Source: Ochotona curzoniae (taxonomy: Eukaryota > Chordata > Mammalia > Lagomorpha > Ochotonidae). Taken from it: a stretch of 64,000 bases of DNA. A program made the translations under genes and the position numbers. The DNA is taken from assembly GCF_017591425.1 (NCBI RefSeq), contig NW_024466599.1:71032501-71096500 (forward strand). The letters run 5' to 3'. Of this stretch, positions 34,727 to 46,151 are shown piece by piece. The notes below the pieces were generated by a model that saw nothing but the letters and a program-made list of their open reading frames with translations, searched no databases and was not told where the DNA came from. The stretch's first letter is position 1, and every line of letters starts with the position of its first letter.

Positions 34727-35084
34727 AAAACTGTATGTATGGGGCCCAGCACGATAGAGTAGTGGTTAAAGTTCTCACCTTGCATGCGCCAGGATCCCAC
34801 ATGGTTGCCAGTTCTAATCTTGGCAACCCCATTTCCCATCCTGCTCCCTGCCTGTGGCCTGGGAAAGCAGTTGAGGTCAGCCCAAATCCTTGGGATCCTG
34901 CACGTGCATGGAAGACCTGGAAGAGCTCCTGGCTCCTGGCTTTGGATTGGCTCAGTTCCAGCCATTGCGGTCATTTGGGGAGTGAATCATCGGATGGAAG
35001 ATCTTCCTCTGTCTCTCCTCCTCTCTGTATATCTGACTTTCCAATAAAAATAAATCTTTTTTTAAAAAAAAACTGTATATATGA
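34727..35084 (+). repeat. Complete C-type SINE with target-site duplication
   Basis: GGGGCCCAGCACGATAGAGT starts at 34741. The tail is AATAAAAATAAATC followed by an A/T-run. Flanks AAAACTGTATGTAT and AAAACTGTATATAT form a 14-bp duplication with one mismatch. Confidence 0.9.
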
Positions 35085-35304
35085 AATCCATGAAAATTGT
35101 TCTCTTAATATAAACAAAATTTTTTTATTAAAAAAAATGTTGTGATGGGCCAGGATGACAAAAGGGCAATTCATCTCCATAATAAGAAATTCTAGGGAGA
35201 GTTTTTTCCATGGGTAACTTGTGGTGAGAAGCAGAAGAGCATCTTTTTATTCTAAAGGTTGGGACTCGAGGCTTGAATGAATTAGATTTTAGTCTTTGAA
35301 TAGC

Positions 35305-35630
35305 TGAAGGGGCTGATGTTTTGCCATAGTGGGTGGAGCTACAAGCTTGCAATGCCAGTATCCCATGCAGATACCGTTTTGCTGGCTACAGTCCCAGTTG
35401 CTCCAACTTGACTTAGTCCCCTGGTAATACCCCTGGGAAAGCAGGACTATGGCCCAGGTCCCTGGGCCCTCACATGTTGTGGGAGACCTGGAAGCAGTTC
35501 CAGGTCCCAGGCTTTGATGTGGTTCAACCTTGGCCATTGCAGGTATTTGCAGAATGAACCAGCAGATGGGAGATTGTTCTTTCCATCCCTTTCTCCAAAT
35601 GTTTCTTGAAAATTAAAAAATTCAAAATTG
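35305..35630 (+). repeat. Old C-type SINE
   Basis: Motifs TGGGAAAGCAGGACTATGGC and TGTTGTGGGAGACCTGGAAG and the AACCAGCAGATGGGAGATTG end are in order on the plus strand. Confidence 0.75.
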
Positions 35631-35685
35631 AAATAATACTGCATATTTAAGAATGCTAGGTTTTTTGATACTTAAAAAATATATT

Positions 35686-36000
35686 GGCCCAGTGTAGTAG
35701 CCTAGTGGCTAGTCTTCACCTTGTATACACCAGGATCACAATAGGGCTCTGGTTCTAATCCTGGCAGCTCCACTTCCCTTCCCATCCAGCTCTCTGTTTA
35801 TTGCCTGGGAAAGCAGTTGAGGATGGCCCAAAGCCTTGGGATCTTGCAGCTGCATGGGAGACCCAGAGGAAGCTCTTGGCTCCTGGCTCCTGGCTTCAGA
35901 TCAGCTCAGCTCCGGCCATTGCAGTCACTTGCAGAGTAAATCATCGGATGAAAGATCTTCCTCTCTCTGTCTCCTACTCCCTGTATATCTGACCATATAT
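35686..36000 (+). repeat. C-type SINE
   Basis: The head GGCCCAGTGTAGTAGCCTAG, body GGGAAAGCAGTTGAGGATGG and tail CTCCCTGTATATCTGACC are followed by a short (AT)n run. Confidence 0.88.
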
Positions 36001-37080
36001 ATATAAAAGACATAAGCTCCTCATCTGTTCTGCTGATTGCTTAGTTTATTCTTCAGAATACAATTCATCAGATGTCTAAAGCGAAGGAATACAGAAACGT
36101 TTAAGTCAACTAGCTGCCAATTTGACTAGACAGTTTATTATGCAAAGATGAAAGCACTAAATGCTTGCTATTTTTCCCTTAGATATTCAGATCTTAAATC
36201 TTAAAAGGTACTATAAACTGAGACAGAACAGCCACAAGGGAGGCCCCACGCTGAGTTTGGTTGTATGTTTGGCCATTCCTGATCCGTTTCATTGATTGCT
36301 CAAACATCTCCGGCCAAGGACACCACAGAAAAAGCTGCACTGTCACTGCATCGGTGATGATCCGCCATCTGCCTCCTTGGGCCCCCACCCCCCACCCCAA
36401 GGATGCTTCCCAAGCGCCAGCCCTCCCCAGCTTCCAGCCCTCTGTTCTGGCACAGCCACCTGGGGAAATGCTGCTGGGGTGCCCATCACAGAGCTCGGGG
36501 GAGGATTGTCATGGCACCTAGTTCCAGGCCCTGCACTGCCTCCAGTGAGGCCCGGGGCAGGATGGAAAGGGGAGGCCTCTCAGCTCTCGCTCCCTTGCAT
36601 TCATGAACTCAAAAGAAGAGAAGTCAAAGGCAATGTACATTTATTTAATATATGGTGGTTTTTATCTTAATCCCTAAGGAGAAAAAACTAAATTTATTGT
36701 TTTGAGTCATACAGATATGAAATGTCAGAATATTGGGGGTTGGGACATCATAGCAAAATAAAAAATCCTGTCTTAAATGAATACCGAGGAAAGATTTGAC
36801 TTTTGATGTGATGAATCCAAGCAGCACTTTGTTCCTTCACAAAGGTGAATAAACACACTTCCTTCACAAATGCCAGAAGAAACGCAAAGAGATGCTTGAG
36901 TAAATGTCCATTGTTTGATGTAAACGTAAAGCAGAGCCACAAGCATGATTTGCTGTAAAGATTTGCAATGAGTATGGCTTTGTACTGGGGAAACAGTTTG
37001 CCTAATTATCTCAAATGTTAAACCTCTCATTCAGAACACTTGAGCAATTAATGGTGCCTCTTCCTGGAAGGGGCTCCTTC
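36001..37080. other. Unassigned sequence
   Basis: A C-rich stretch lies at about 36385-36405. No recognisable gene or repeat is seen. Confidence 0.4.
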
Positions 37081-37103
37081 TTTCCAGGTAACCTGGTGCT
37101 GAG

Positions 37104-37590
37104 ATGGTTCACCACTTGCTGGACCCTGAGAACCCACGAAGTCGTTCAAGTCCAGAAGCTCAATTCTGCACGTCCACTTTAAAGACGCCCAGGCCATCAG
37201 GGCATGTACATCCACACTGCCACCAAGCATCTGGCAGATGTCTCATTAAAGGAGTGTGTGTCGTTCCATCGGTACTGATCACTGTGCCCAGGCCAAGCAC
37301 TGGAGTTGGACGCAGGGTCATTGGCCCAAAAAGAGTGCTGAGTGTCTGTTGGGCATGTGAAGAATGAAGAGAGTAATGCTGAGCTGAAGGGTTTGGAAGT
37401 CAATTCTCGGGTCATTGAACACATCTAGGTGGACAAGGCCGCCAAGAGGCACTGCTGTACCTACAGCGCCCATAGTCGCATTAACCCTGAGCCAGAGGAG
37501 GAGGTGCCACAGAAGAAAAAGGTTTTCCAGAAGAAAGTAACAAAAACTTATGGGCTTGGAATAAGTCCAGCAAAACAAAACAAATACAAT
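37104..37590 (+). pseudogene. RPL17: RPL17 processed pseudogene
   Basis: An intronless copy of the 60S ribosomal protein L17 coding sequence. It starts at ATG 37104 with a recognisable LDPENP segment. The KHW-WTQG and WPKKSAE-like segments, then VIEHI and RINPEPEEE-VPQKKK, follow, spread over different frames. Several frameshifts, an in-frame stop and a deletion between RINP and the PEEE stretch leave no usable protein. It ends at about the normal stop region and runs into an A-rich AACAAAACAAATAC stretch. Absence of introns marks it as retrocopied. Confidence 0.85.
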
Positions 37591-38625
37591 GAGAGGGGGG
37601 AAAAATGAATCCCCTTCCTCCTTAGTTCCTGCCCTCACCCTCCAGTGAGTCCTCAGTCTTCCCTGCCACAAATGCTTACACTGGTGACCACATGTTGCAG
37701 ATGTGTGAACTTCTATGCTGGCCTCTCCATCCCCAGCCCACTCTGCCAACCCATGGCATAGGCCCCGGATGTTAGTTACAAAGCCACTGGACCAGTTGTT
37801 ATATAAAATCAGCCCCACCAGACACCCTAGCATTAGTTAATGCTGTGACTGAAACTCATAGGAACCTGTGCCACACTAGACTCTGGGCTAAGTGCATGCT
37901 GGGAAAACCCAACCCACAGAGGCAGCCACACAATCCCCAAGTGTTTGTTAGTGCTCTCATAATCTGTACTTGGAAGTCAATGGCTCCCTCTTCTAGTTTA
38001 CTTCAATGTATTCATGGAGAATGAGATTTTTAAAAAAAGTATTTTGGGTGCAAACATTTATTTTTAATCCATGCATGGTTTTTCCTTAGGCCCATTCCCA
38101 TAACTTTTTTGAAGATCTTTCTTAGAAATCTACCACATATAGGAAGCTTTCCTGTCCTCTTCTTCTTCCCATGCTTACCACTCGTAGAGGGCCATGGCTA
38201 GTTACAAATTTGTATATAGTTTAGTAACTGCTTGCTACATATGCCAGTTTTAACTGGATTTTAAATTACAGAAAATAAGGAAATTATTTCTTCAGGCACA
38301 CTAGCCCTCAGTGATTTCAGCTAGTGTGTAAAATATCACAGACATGGACTGTCTATAGCATGATAGAAAGTTCCATGGGACAGCACTGCTCTGAATATTT
38401 TGAGCAAATAAAAAGTGACACATGAAATTGCTTCCTGAGGGATGGAACTCGATGGGGGCACAACGGGTAAGGGGTGCTAGCCACTGAGGGGGGCTCAGCT
38501 CCCAGCTCCAGAGAAACCCTTTTACCTCTGAATAAAATTCTTTATATCTGGAGACTGTGAGCTGGATAAGTAGCATATATCAGAGAAAAAAAATGTACAG
38601 GTTAAATTTCAATGGGAAATTGTAG
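37591..38625. other. Unassigned sequence
   Basis: The 171-codon minus-strand frame at 37318-37833 overlaps the RPL17 pseudogene on the opposite strand and shows no domain, so it is not treated as a gene. Nothing else is recognised. Confidence 0.4.
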
Positions 38626-38628
38626 AAT

Positions 38629-38972
38629 AAAAGTTTTCTTTGGGCCTGGCGCGGTGGTGCAGTGGTTAAGGTCCTCGCCTTGCACGCCCGGGATCCCATA
38701 TGGGCGCCAGTTCTAATCCCGGTGGCCCCACTTCCCATTCAGCTCCCTGCCTGTGGCCCGGGAGAGCAGTCGAGGATGGCCCAAAGCTTTGGGACCCTGC
38801 ACCCGCGTGGGAGACCCGGAAGAGGCTCCTGGCTTCGGATCGGCATAGCATGGGCCATTGCGGTCATTTGGGGAGCGAATCATTGACGGAAGATCTTCCT
38901 CTCTGTCTCTCCTCTCTGTATATCTGCCTTTCCGATAAAAATAAAATAAATCTTTAAAAAAAAAGTTTTCTT
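38629..38972 (+). repeat. Complete young C-type SINE with target-site duplication
   Basis: The element begins GGGCCTGGCGCGGTGGTGCA at 38642 with an almost undamaged head and body. It is flanked by the perfect 12-bp duplication AAAAGTTTTCTT at 38629-38640 and 38961-38972. Together with the copies at 2.3 and 53.1 kb it is among the best-preserved SINEs here. Confidence 0.95.
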
Positions 38973-39111
38973 CCTCTAAAATATTGGCATCTCAGATTCG
39001 GGATACACAGAAGGCCCATGACAGTCATTTGTGCTTCACACACAAAAAGAGTTTCCACCTTTGCAACAACTTTTTATTATTATCTGATTTAAATGTTAAT
39101 CACTTAATAAT

Positions 39112-39339
39112 ACTGGAAGGTATTTATTTTTCTTATTGGAAAGGTGGATATAAAGAGAGGAAGATCTTCCGTCCAATGATTCACTCCCCAAGTGAGTGCA
39201 ACGGTCCGAAGCCAGGAGCCTCTTCCAGTCTCGTGCGGGGCCACCGGGATTAGAACTGGCGCCGATATGGGATCCCGGGCGTGCAAGGCAAGGACCTTAA
39301 CCACTGCGCCATCATGCCAGGCCCAACTGGAAGGTATTT
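39112..39339 (-). repeat. Internally deleted C-type SINE with target-site duplication
   Basis: A minus-strand SINE only about 200 bp long that keeps both ends, flanked by the perfect 14-bp duplication ACTGGAAGGTATTT (39112-39125 and 39326-39339). The body between the GGAGCCTCTTCC region and the GGGGCCACCGGGATTAG region is missing about 100 bp. Confidence 0.93.
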
Positions 39340-40670
39340 CTGAAGGTATCAGTTCCTTGAGAAAAATGTCCAGGTAGGGTCAAGCTATTTTCTACTTCTG
39401 TTTGGAAGACAAAAGTGTTTGTCACAGGGTTGGTTCCTCATGTGGGGAGAGTCCTCATGTTAGCCCAACCTTCCCTTGTGGTTGGCCATAGCTTGAATGA
39501 TGACATTGTGTGTCATCGTTCTCCATTCCGATTGCTACTTGGAAGTGTCAGGGCACAGTGTGGGCTTTGTTGCCCACACAAGTGGCATTTCCAGACAGCT
39601 GCAGTAATCTGGCAAGCAGATGCTACATCACTACTGTGTAATTGCTGGAAGCAAGTCTCTGTATCGCTTCCACTTTTCAAGCAATTGAAAAGTGGCACTA
39701 GCCTGGAGGAAAGTTCAAATCAGCCCTAGGAGACTGAGAGATCTTGAGGGACACATTTGCATCAAAATTCCTCCCAAGATTTTGCTTACACAGTCACTCA
39801 GCTACCAAAGATAAGAGGCAAAAAAAAAAAAAAGGATTAAGGTGATGTTTCGGAGAAGGTGTTATGTCAGAGAATTTTGTGCAACTTGACATTGGTGTTT
39901 GCTAGCCTATTCTATCAATGTTAGGAAAATCGTAACTTTTTGAAACGCATGAGAATCAGGGAAATAAGTCTGTGCCCTCTGGTGTTGTGTCAACTGCAGT
40001 GTGACGGATCGGCAGGTAGGGCTTGGCTTTGAATGCTTGTCTAATAGGTTAGTGACTTGGGTTGTATTTTGATCTGATCTACTGTTGCTTCATCTATAAA
40101 ACAGAAATAGTCTGAGCATTGAATGAACAGAAGGGTGCTGTGCCAATGTGTTGGGGGGAGGTGAGAAAGAAAGCCAACACCTGCCTCTTGGCCAAAGGAT
40201 TGGGTATTGGCATTAAGCAATTTGAATGGCAGGGAACATTGGGCACGGCAGTGGCTGAACATGGACCCAAAGACTTGTTCTCATTCTCAACATGGTTTGA
40301 AAACCTGTGTTTGCCAGTTTTTCCTTGCTACAGTGAAAAACCTGAGGCTGCGTGCTTTCTACAGAAAATGATTTTATTTAGCTTTGGCAGTTGAAAGTAG
40401 ACCCATTGATTCAGGCTGGGGAGGGCTCCCATGGGTGATGTCACAGCAGATGTGACCACAACGGGTGCTAACAAGAGCAAGATGAGGTTGATGTGGGAAT
40501 GGAGGTCACCAGGGAAGGGAGCTGAGGTTCCACGGGCCCAGCCCAACTCTACTGGGCAGCTCCCCACTGACACATCAGGGCCACTAATTGACAGCTCCTG
40601 GTGATCTACAACCTAAAAACTAGGGCCAACAGTGCTCTGACTGCAGAGCCAGTAATGTGGACAGGGAGAG
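39340..40670. other. Unassigned sequence
   Basis: A poly-A run lies near 39820-39833. No other feature is recognised. Confidence 0.4.
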
Positions 40671-40674
40671 GGTC

Positions 40675-41030
40675 TGGTGATGAAGCACCAACAGACCAGT
40701 GATGGTAGAAGTCTCTGCAAAGTCTGTTTATTGATCCTTCATCTCTCCTTATATATTCTTTCCCCATCCCCGTCTTAATTTAGCCAGGATATTGGATACG
40801 GAAGAGTCCAACTAGTCTAGGTGTTTTTAGCTGCAAACCCAGTTCCTGCCCAGCCCAACGAGCGCTAATCAACTCCTTAGCCCACAACACAACAGATTGC
40901 AGCTGGCCCAGATGTCAGTATGGCCTGGCCTGTGTGACAGGTTCCGTTCTGTGCTCCCTCCCCCTTCGTTCCTCTCTCTGTGCCCCATCTAGCCCTGCAA
41001 CCCCAAGCTATTCCCTCATCCTTCTGGCGT
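40675..41030 (-). repeat. Probable ERV LTR
   Basis: On the minus strand a TATA-like GAATATATAAGG (near 40748-40759) precedes AATAAAC (as GTTTATT near 40728), the spacing of an LTR U3/R region. The ends are not defined. Confidence 0.4.
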
Positions 41031-41635
41031 AGCACAGGCTATCAGCATTTCAAAGGTAGAACCAAGTGCTAGCTAGAGATATCCAAAATGTCAGCAAGAA
41101 GTGTCCTCCTGGTGAATTACTGCGGGGTCACAACCACTGCCACTGTGGACTTGACCCCGGTTCAATCCTGGTATTTCAAACAAAGAGCACAAAAGCCAGT
41201 GGTGCTTGAGCCCTTCTCCCCAGACTCTGCTGCATCTTGGATATTCAACACTGTGCCTCTGGTTATAGGGCGACGGGAACATTATTTGCTTTGTGGAATG
41301 TTTTCCTTGGAGTCTTTTCCCCATTGGAGATGCTTGTACATTCTCTTTCTGGTTTGCCTTCATTCTCAAACTTGCATTTTAGCTTTGCTCTAAACAAACC
41401 CTGCTTTTCTGTACACACTGCAATAAGCCTAGCTGAGAGCCTGGTAGCCACAGACTGAGGACGTAGGAAGTGAGGGGAGCTGGGCAGGGAACACACCTCT
41501 TAAAGGAGCCAGACCTTTTAACATCAGTACACTGAGGATGAGGTCCCAACAAACCTTAGGGCTCATGTTAAATCCATATCTAAACCATGGTAGAACCACT
41601 GAGGTAGTCTGTGACAGGGGTTCCACTCAAGAGTT

Positions 41636-41998
41636 TCTTCTCATTCTTTTTTTAATGCTTACTTTTTAAAAACATATTTATTTTATTGGAAAGGTGGATA
41701 TACAGAGAAGAGGAAAGACAGAGGGGAAGAACTTCCGTCTGATGCTTCACCCCCCAAGTGGCCGCATCAGCTGGAGCTGAGCCAATCTGAAACCAGGAGC
41801 CAGGAGTCGGGAGGTTCCTCCGGGTCTCCTACACAAGTGCATGGGCCGTCCTCGACGGCATTTCCAGGCCTCAGGCAGGGAGCTGGATGGGAAGTGGAGC
41901 TGCTGGAATTAGAACCGGTGCCCATATGGGATCACAGCACATTCAAGGCGAGGAATTTAACTGCTACTGTATCGCACTGGGCCCTCTTCTCATTCTTT
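41636..41998 (-). repeat. C-type SINE with target-site duplication
   Basis: A minus-strand SINE ending at GGGCCC 41979-41984. The 14-bp duplication TCTTCTCATTCTTT is found at 41636-41649 and 41985-41998. Confidence 0.92.
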
Positions 41999-42039
41999 AT
42001 TGAGAGTGAATCCTCCCCATTTCAGTATTGACAGGTAAT

Positions 42040-42260
42040 AGTTACTGATGGCTACCACGGTAACCGGAGGTAACCGGAAGGGATGGCGGAATTCTGGCGG
42101 GACCGTCAGGCTGTGAGACCACAACTACTCTCCTGCCTCCATGGCAAGAGATGGCCCCTTTTCTCTTCTCTCTCCCTCCCCGATTCCTCCACTCCTATCC
42201 CTATCCTGCTGGAATAAAGGACTTCCTGGCTGCCTTGCTGTGTCTAGTATTTGGCTTATT
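42040..42260 (+). repeat. ERV LTR fragment (R/U5-like)
   Basis: A CCCTCCCC and TCTCTCCCT pyrimidine stretch is followed by AATAAAGGACTTCC, which looks like an LTR poly(A) region. TAACCGGAGGTAACCGGAAG direct repeats lie just upstream. No 5' boundary is visible. Confidence 0.4.
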
Positions 42261-42689
42261 TCAGCAAATTTATCCCAGAAAGAGGACTTGGATGCACATA
42301 AAAATTAACAATCACTGCTACAGAAGATTCTGCAAATAAGCTGTGATTGCTCTCCTGGAATCCAAATTAGCTAGGTTCACTTGGCACGCATGACCTTTTC
42401 ACTAAGAACTTCATCACGTCCCAATGATGTAGTCTCACTAGATTCTCACAGCAGCTCTGTGTGGTAGACAGATTTTTAAAATATTCACAGGGAAAGAAAA
42501 TAATCATAATTTAAAGACTATATGCAAGTTTACACAGTTGGAAAGTTTTAAAGGTAGCTCTGTTCTTGCTCTCTAACAGCTGAGAAAACAAGACTTGGAC
42601 AAAACGTAGCTGTTAGATTCGCTGCTGGCCAAAATGGTAGATTCACCAACCATCAGGGAAAGAATAACTCAGCTGAATATATGGAAAGG

Positions 42690-43310
42690 ATTTAGATGGC
42701 CTTTATTTCAGGGACCCACGGTCATGGGCTTCCCTTCCCCAGGCAGCACAAAGACAGACATGAAAGAGTGAGCTGCAGAGGAAGAAGAGTGCGGAAGAGA
42801 CGGGCAAGGGGCTTTATAAACCCTCCTTGACAAGGAAGCCTATGGTGGGGGGGTGCCTCGGCCGTTATTGGTGGGGGGATATATCCTTCATTGGTGTGGC
42901 TGCCAGGAAAGAGGAGGGGGGGGCAAGATGAAGGAGGATGGTGAAGGGCAGGGCAGGGGAAGAGGGCAGCATGCAATGGAGGAAAGATGCATTCTGGAGC
43001 ATTCCTTTTCTTGTGCCAGAAATGAGCATCATGGGGCCGTAAGAGATTGGTGGATGGGACTGTTGGAGCCTCAGGGCATTGGTAGGGGAGGAGCTGCAAG
43101 GGATTGGTGAGTGGGACTGTCAGGTAACAGCACCTTGGGATTACAACAGATCAGTGGGAACAGGGTTACAAAGTTACAGTGGAAATAAGTGTAAATTTGA
43201 ACCAGAGAGGTGGCCAAATCTTAAGCCCATATAGGGGAAAGCAGATATTTAAAACGGTAGCAAATCCAAAATGGAGGGGGCCTTTAGGATAGATGTCCAA
43301 GTCACCCCTT
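42690..43310 (-). repeat. Probable ERV LTR
   Basis: On the minus strand there are several CCAAT boxes (ATTGG at 42866, 42890, 43047, 43078 and 43102 on the plus strand). They are followed by a TATA-like GGTTTATAAAGCC (about 42810-42822) and by AAATAAAGG near 42700. Confidence 0.5.
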
Positions 43311-43420
43311 ACACTGATAAATGCCCATGTTCACACAACCAACTCCTAGACGTCAGAAGATGTGACACCTGTGGATTATCCCTGTCCTGGCCTACACAGT
43401 TATCTCTGTTATCATCTTTT

Positions 43421-43442
43421 ATTGATTGATTGATTGATTGAC
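43421..43442 (+). repeat. (ATTG)n microsatellite
   Basis: About five perfect ATTG units. Confidence 0.9.
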
Positions 43443-43569
43443 TCCTCTGCTTACGTTATCCATCAAAATTTGGGTCTGATTCTTGGTGAGAAGAAATCAG
43501 AAACTCCACCTATTATTTTAAAAAGTTAGAGTTCTAGTTGCAGCTAATTCCCGCAGCCTAGTTCTTTAC

Positions 43570-43995
43570 CCTGAGCCAAAAACAGCAGACGCAACGAGGT
43601 ATCTTAGGAGGTTTATTCCAGCGGGGCAGGAACAGGACTAGGTGGTGGGAAGGCAAGGAGGAAGGGGAGGAAGAAGTTGGGGGTAGACTGGAATGAGAAG
43701 AAGGACACAGAGCCACTCGGGGCCTTTATGCCATTCAAGTGAGCCCGCAAGGTGTGGGGGCAGGGATTGGAAGGGATTGAGGGCAGGCCTCAGGGGATTG
43801 GTGCCTGAGACTGTCACAGGTGATTGCCTAAGGATGATTGGTCAGTGGGTGGAGTTGGGGAAGGGGCTGGAAGATTAGGGGTGGGATTCTCAGGTGAAAT
43901 GCCAGGTTACATCTAATCGGTAGGAGGCTGGACTGGCAAGAATTTCGTGAGCTGTGAGGAAGAGGAAGTGGTGCAGGGTCCAGGGTGGAATATTC
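43570..43995 (-). repeat. Probable ERV LTR, related to 47.9-48.24 kb
   Basis: On the minus strand, CCAAT boxes (ATTGG runs between 43765 and 43842) precede AATAAACCTCC near 43610. The U3 end (AATTTCGTGAGCTGTGAGG and GTGGTGCAGGGTCCAG on the plus strand) matches 48160-48240. Confidence 0.5.
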
Positions 43996-44109
43996 ACATA
44001 AATCCTTACACCACCAGAAGTACTTGTTATTACATAAAGTAACTCATTCTCCTCAAATAGGAAACCATGGAAAACTGTAACCAAAACCATAGCACCCTGA
44101 ACAAGGGTA

Positions 44110-44645
44110 TTTTTTTTTAAAGATAGGGGTAATGAACATGCAAGAGGGGAAGTCTTTGTGAGAGAGGAATTAGACTGGGTAATAGGCAGTTAGGGTATTC
44201 TGGGTCCCCAAGTCATTTTTTTTCTCAAATGTGAAATTGTATTTTCTCCACCATGTCTTAAATTGACCAGAGCATGCTTCTTCCAAGAGACAAGTGCATA
44301 TTTAACATATTGAGAACATGCTTCCCCAAGAAGCTAGGGTGGCATTAACATAACAGTTCCCCACCTAAAGCGCCAGTCCAAGGAGATAGTGTCTAACACC
44401 TTTTTGGGCCTTTTGTCCCAAGCCAGGTACCATGGAAACCAGGAATTTTACTTTGTTTATGGAGAAACTCCTTTGAGGTAAACTTTTAAAAGACACCATC
44501 CCCATCTCTAGGACAGGAACCTCTCTTCTCAGCTTTTCTAATAAATCTTGTTTTAAAACTAAACTGTGTCCGCATGAAAATTCTTCTTTCATGCCAGACA
44601 AGAATTGAGGATGCTGCCATATTCTGGGTCGAAAACCCTACAACA
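44110..44645 (+). repeat. ERV LTR, same family as 3.2-3.9 kb
   Basis: It carries AATAAATC near 44541 and ends CCCTACAACA. It shares AGGCAGTTAGGGTATTCTGG and CTGTGTCCGCATGAAAATTC with the minus-strand copy at 3221-3905. It lacks the clear hairpin run of that copy. Confidence 0.65.
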
Positions 44646-44793
44646 CTTGTCATCACATGTCAAGACACGTTAGTAGGCAATTGCCCCTGGGTCTCTGCCT
44701 GCTACCTGGTAGGCCTGTCTTAGAACTTACCTGCCCATTGACCTAAGGTACAGTTTCCAGCCCTGTCTGTGTGTGAAACTTGATCTCTGACAT

Positions 44794-45339
44794 TGTTAGA
44801 GTCCAGGATAAAACCGATGGACATCAGGGTGTGAGTTAGTCAACCCCCAGAGAATGACAAAGAGTCTCACTGGTAATGCAAACAGCAAACAGAGTTTATT
44901 GCACCAGCATGCTAGGGCCAGACCGCACTTGGGGCACACAGGCCAACCAAACCGGGCAGTCAGACCCAGAACAGCCCAAGACAGAAGCTTATATAGGTCT
45001 TTTTGGGCTGGGAAATACATCAAAAGTAACAACCTTAGACATGTTCATTTTTATGGCCTTCAGGCACAGGCAGCCTGTTCTGTTCCCATACCCATTATCT
45101 GTATGGTTCATCCCATTCTCACACCCTTATCTTCCTCCTATTCCTGGGACCACAGAAGAATTGTGCCCTTGCCCCCCTGCACCTGAGTTCACAAAGTTGC
45201 AGGTCAGCAAAGAACAGATTTATCACTAAAGCAGAATCCTCGCAAGCTCCAGGGCCTCCTGGCCTAGCAAAGTAGCAGTTTTCTCTACACAAAGGAACCT
45301 CACACTGCCCAACAAAAGCATTTTACCCACACTCTAACA
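44794..45339 (-). repeat. Solo LTR of the 546-bp LTR family
   Basis: It is exactly 546 bp, runs TGTTAG...CTAACA and is the reverse complement of the LTRs at 9686 and 13799 with scattered substitutions. Flanking ACAT (44790-44793) and ATAT (45340-45343) are a 4-bp duplication with one change. No internal sequence of the element is nearby, so it formed by LTR-LTR recombination or belongs to a lost partner. Confidence 0.92.
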
Positions 45340-45344
45340 ATATG

Positions 45345-45720
45345 AGGGATAGACGTGTCTTTTAGCCAATCACTGTTAGATCTGCTGACCACCCAAGAAA
45401 GAAAATACCAGCCAAGTACAAACAGGCCTTTATTATGCAAAGAGAAGTCCATTCCTGGGCCTTTCCCATGTGGTGGAGGAATGAACAGGAGAGGAGAGGA
45501 CCACAAGTGGGAAAGACAAGCTGGGTAGCCCATACAAAGGTTTTATACCCCCTCTGACATGGGTGCTGGCATCATCCCTACTTGGGCTCTGATAGGACAG
45601 GGAATGTTGGCCTTTGTCCATCATTGGCTCATATGTGGCCTTGGCTGCCTTCGGGGCATGCTCTTAGATCTCTGACTGAGGTGACTGTGGTGTCCACCCA
45701 CTTTATGCAACCGTGGTAAC
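45345..45720 (-). repeat. Probable ERV LTR
   Basis: On the minus strand a TATA-like GGTATAAAACC (about 45540-45550) precedes ATAATAAAGGCC (about 45427-45437). Confidence 0.5.
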
Positions 45721-45724
45721 CATC

Positions 45725-46130
45725 AATGACCACTGACCGCCGGCCCGTTGGTGGAATAATATCAGCAAGTTGTCCATACTTGTAACAGAAGCTTTATTGG
45801 AATATCTGGTCCTGGGCCCCCCTCACGCAGAGTGGAAGGAAGATGCAGGCAAAAAGGGCAGCTGAGATACGTGTCCAGGAGTTTTATACTCCTCTACACA
45901 TGTGTGCTGGCAAAGGGGCAGTCTATGACCCAGTTATGTAAGGAATGTCCTTTCAGATGTGCCATTGGTTGGCTGGAATCCCACCAGGCCGGTGATGTAA
46001 CTGGTTCTTGTGGTCCCTCCTGTTCTGGGCTAAAGCCTGGGAGATATGCTGGGTCTGAAGCAGATCCAGCCCCTCACCTCCAATGCCCTGGGCAGCCATC
46101 ATTCCGGACTCTTGGTAATAGGAAAAGGGG
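45725..46130 (-). repeat. Probable 3' LTR of the envelope-bearing ERV remnant
   Basis: On the minus strand AGTATAAAACTCC (about 45880-45892) is followed by AATAAAGC (45793-45798), a standard U3/R layout. It lies directly downstream of the envelope remnant in that remnant's orientation. Confidence 0.55.
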
Positions 46131-46151
46131 TGACAACCTCATTCTGGCTAC

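Noticed and set aside
37318..37833. 171-codon minus-strand frame
   Set aside because: It overlaps the RPL17 pseudogene antisense and has no conserved domain.
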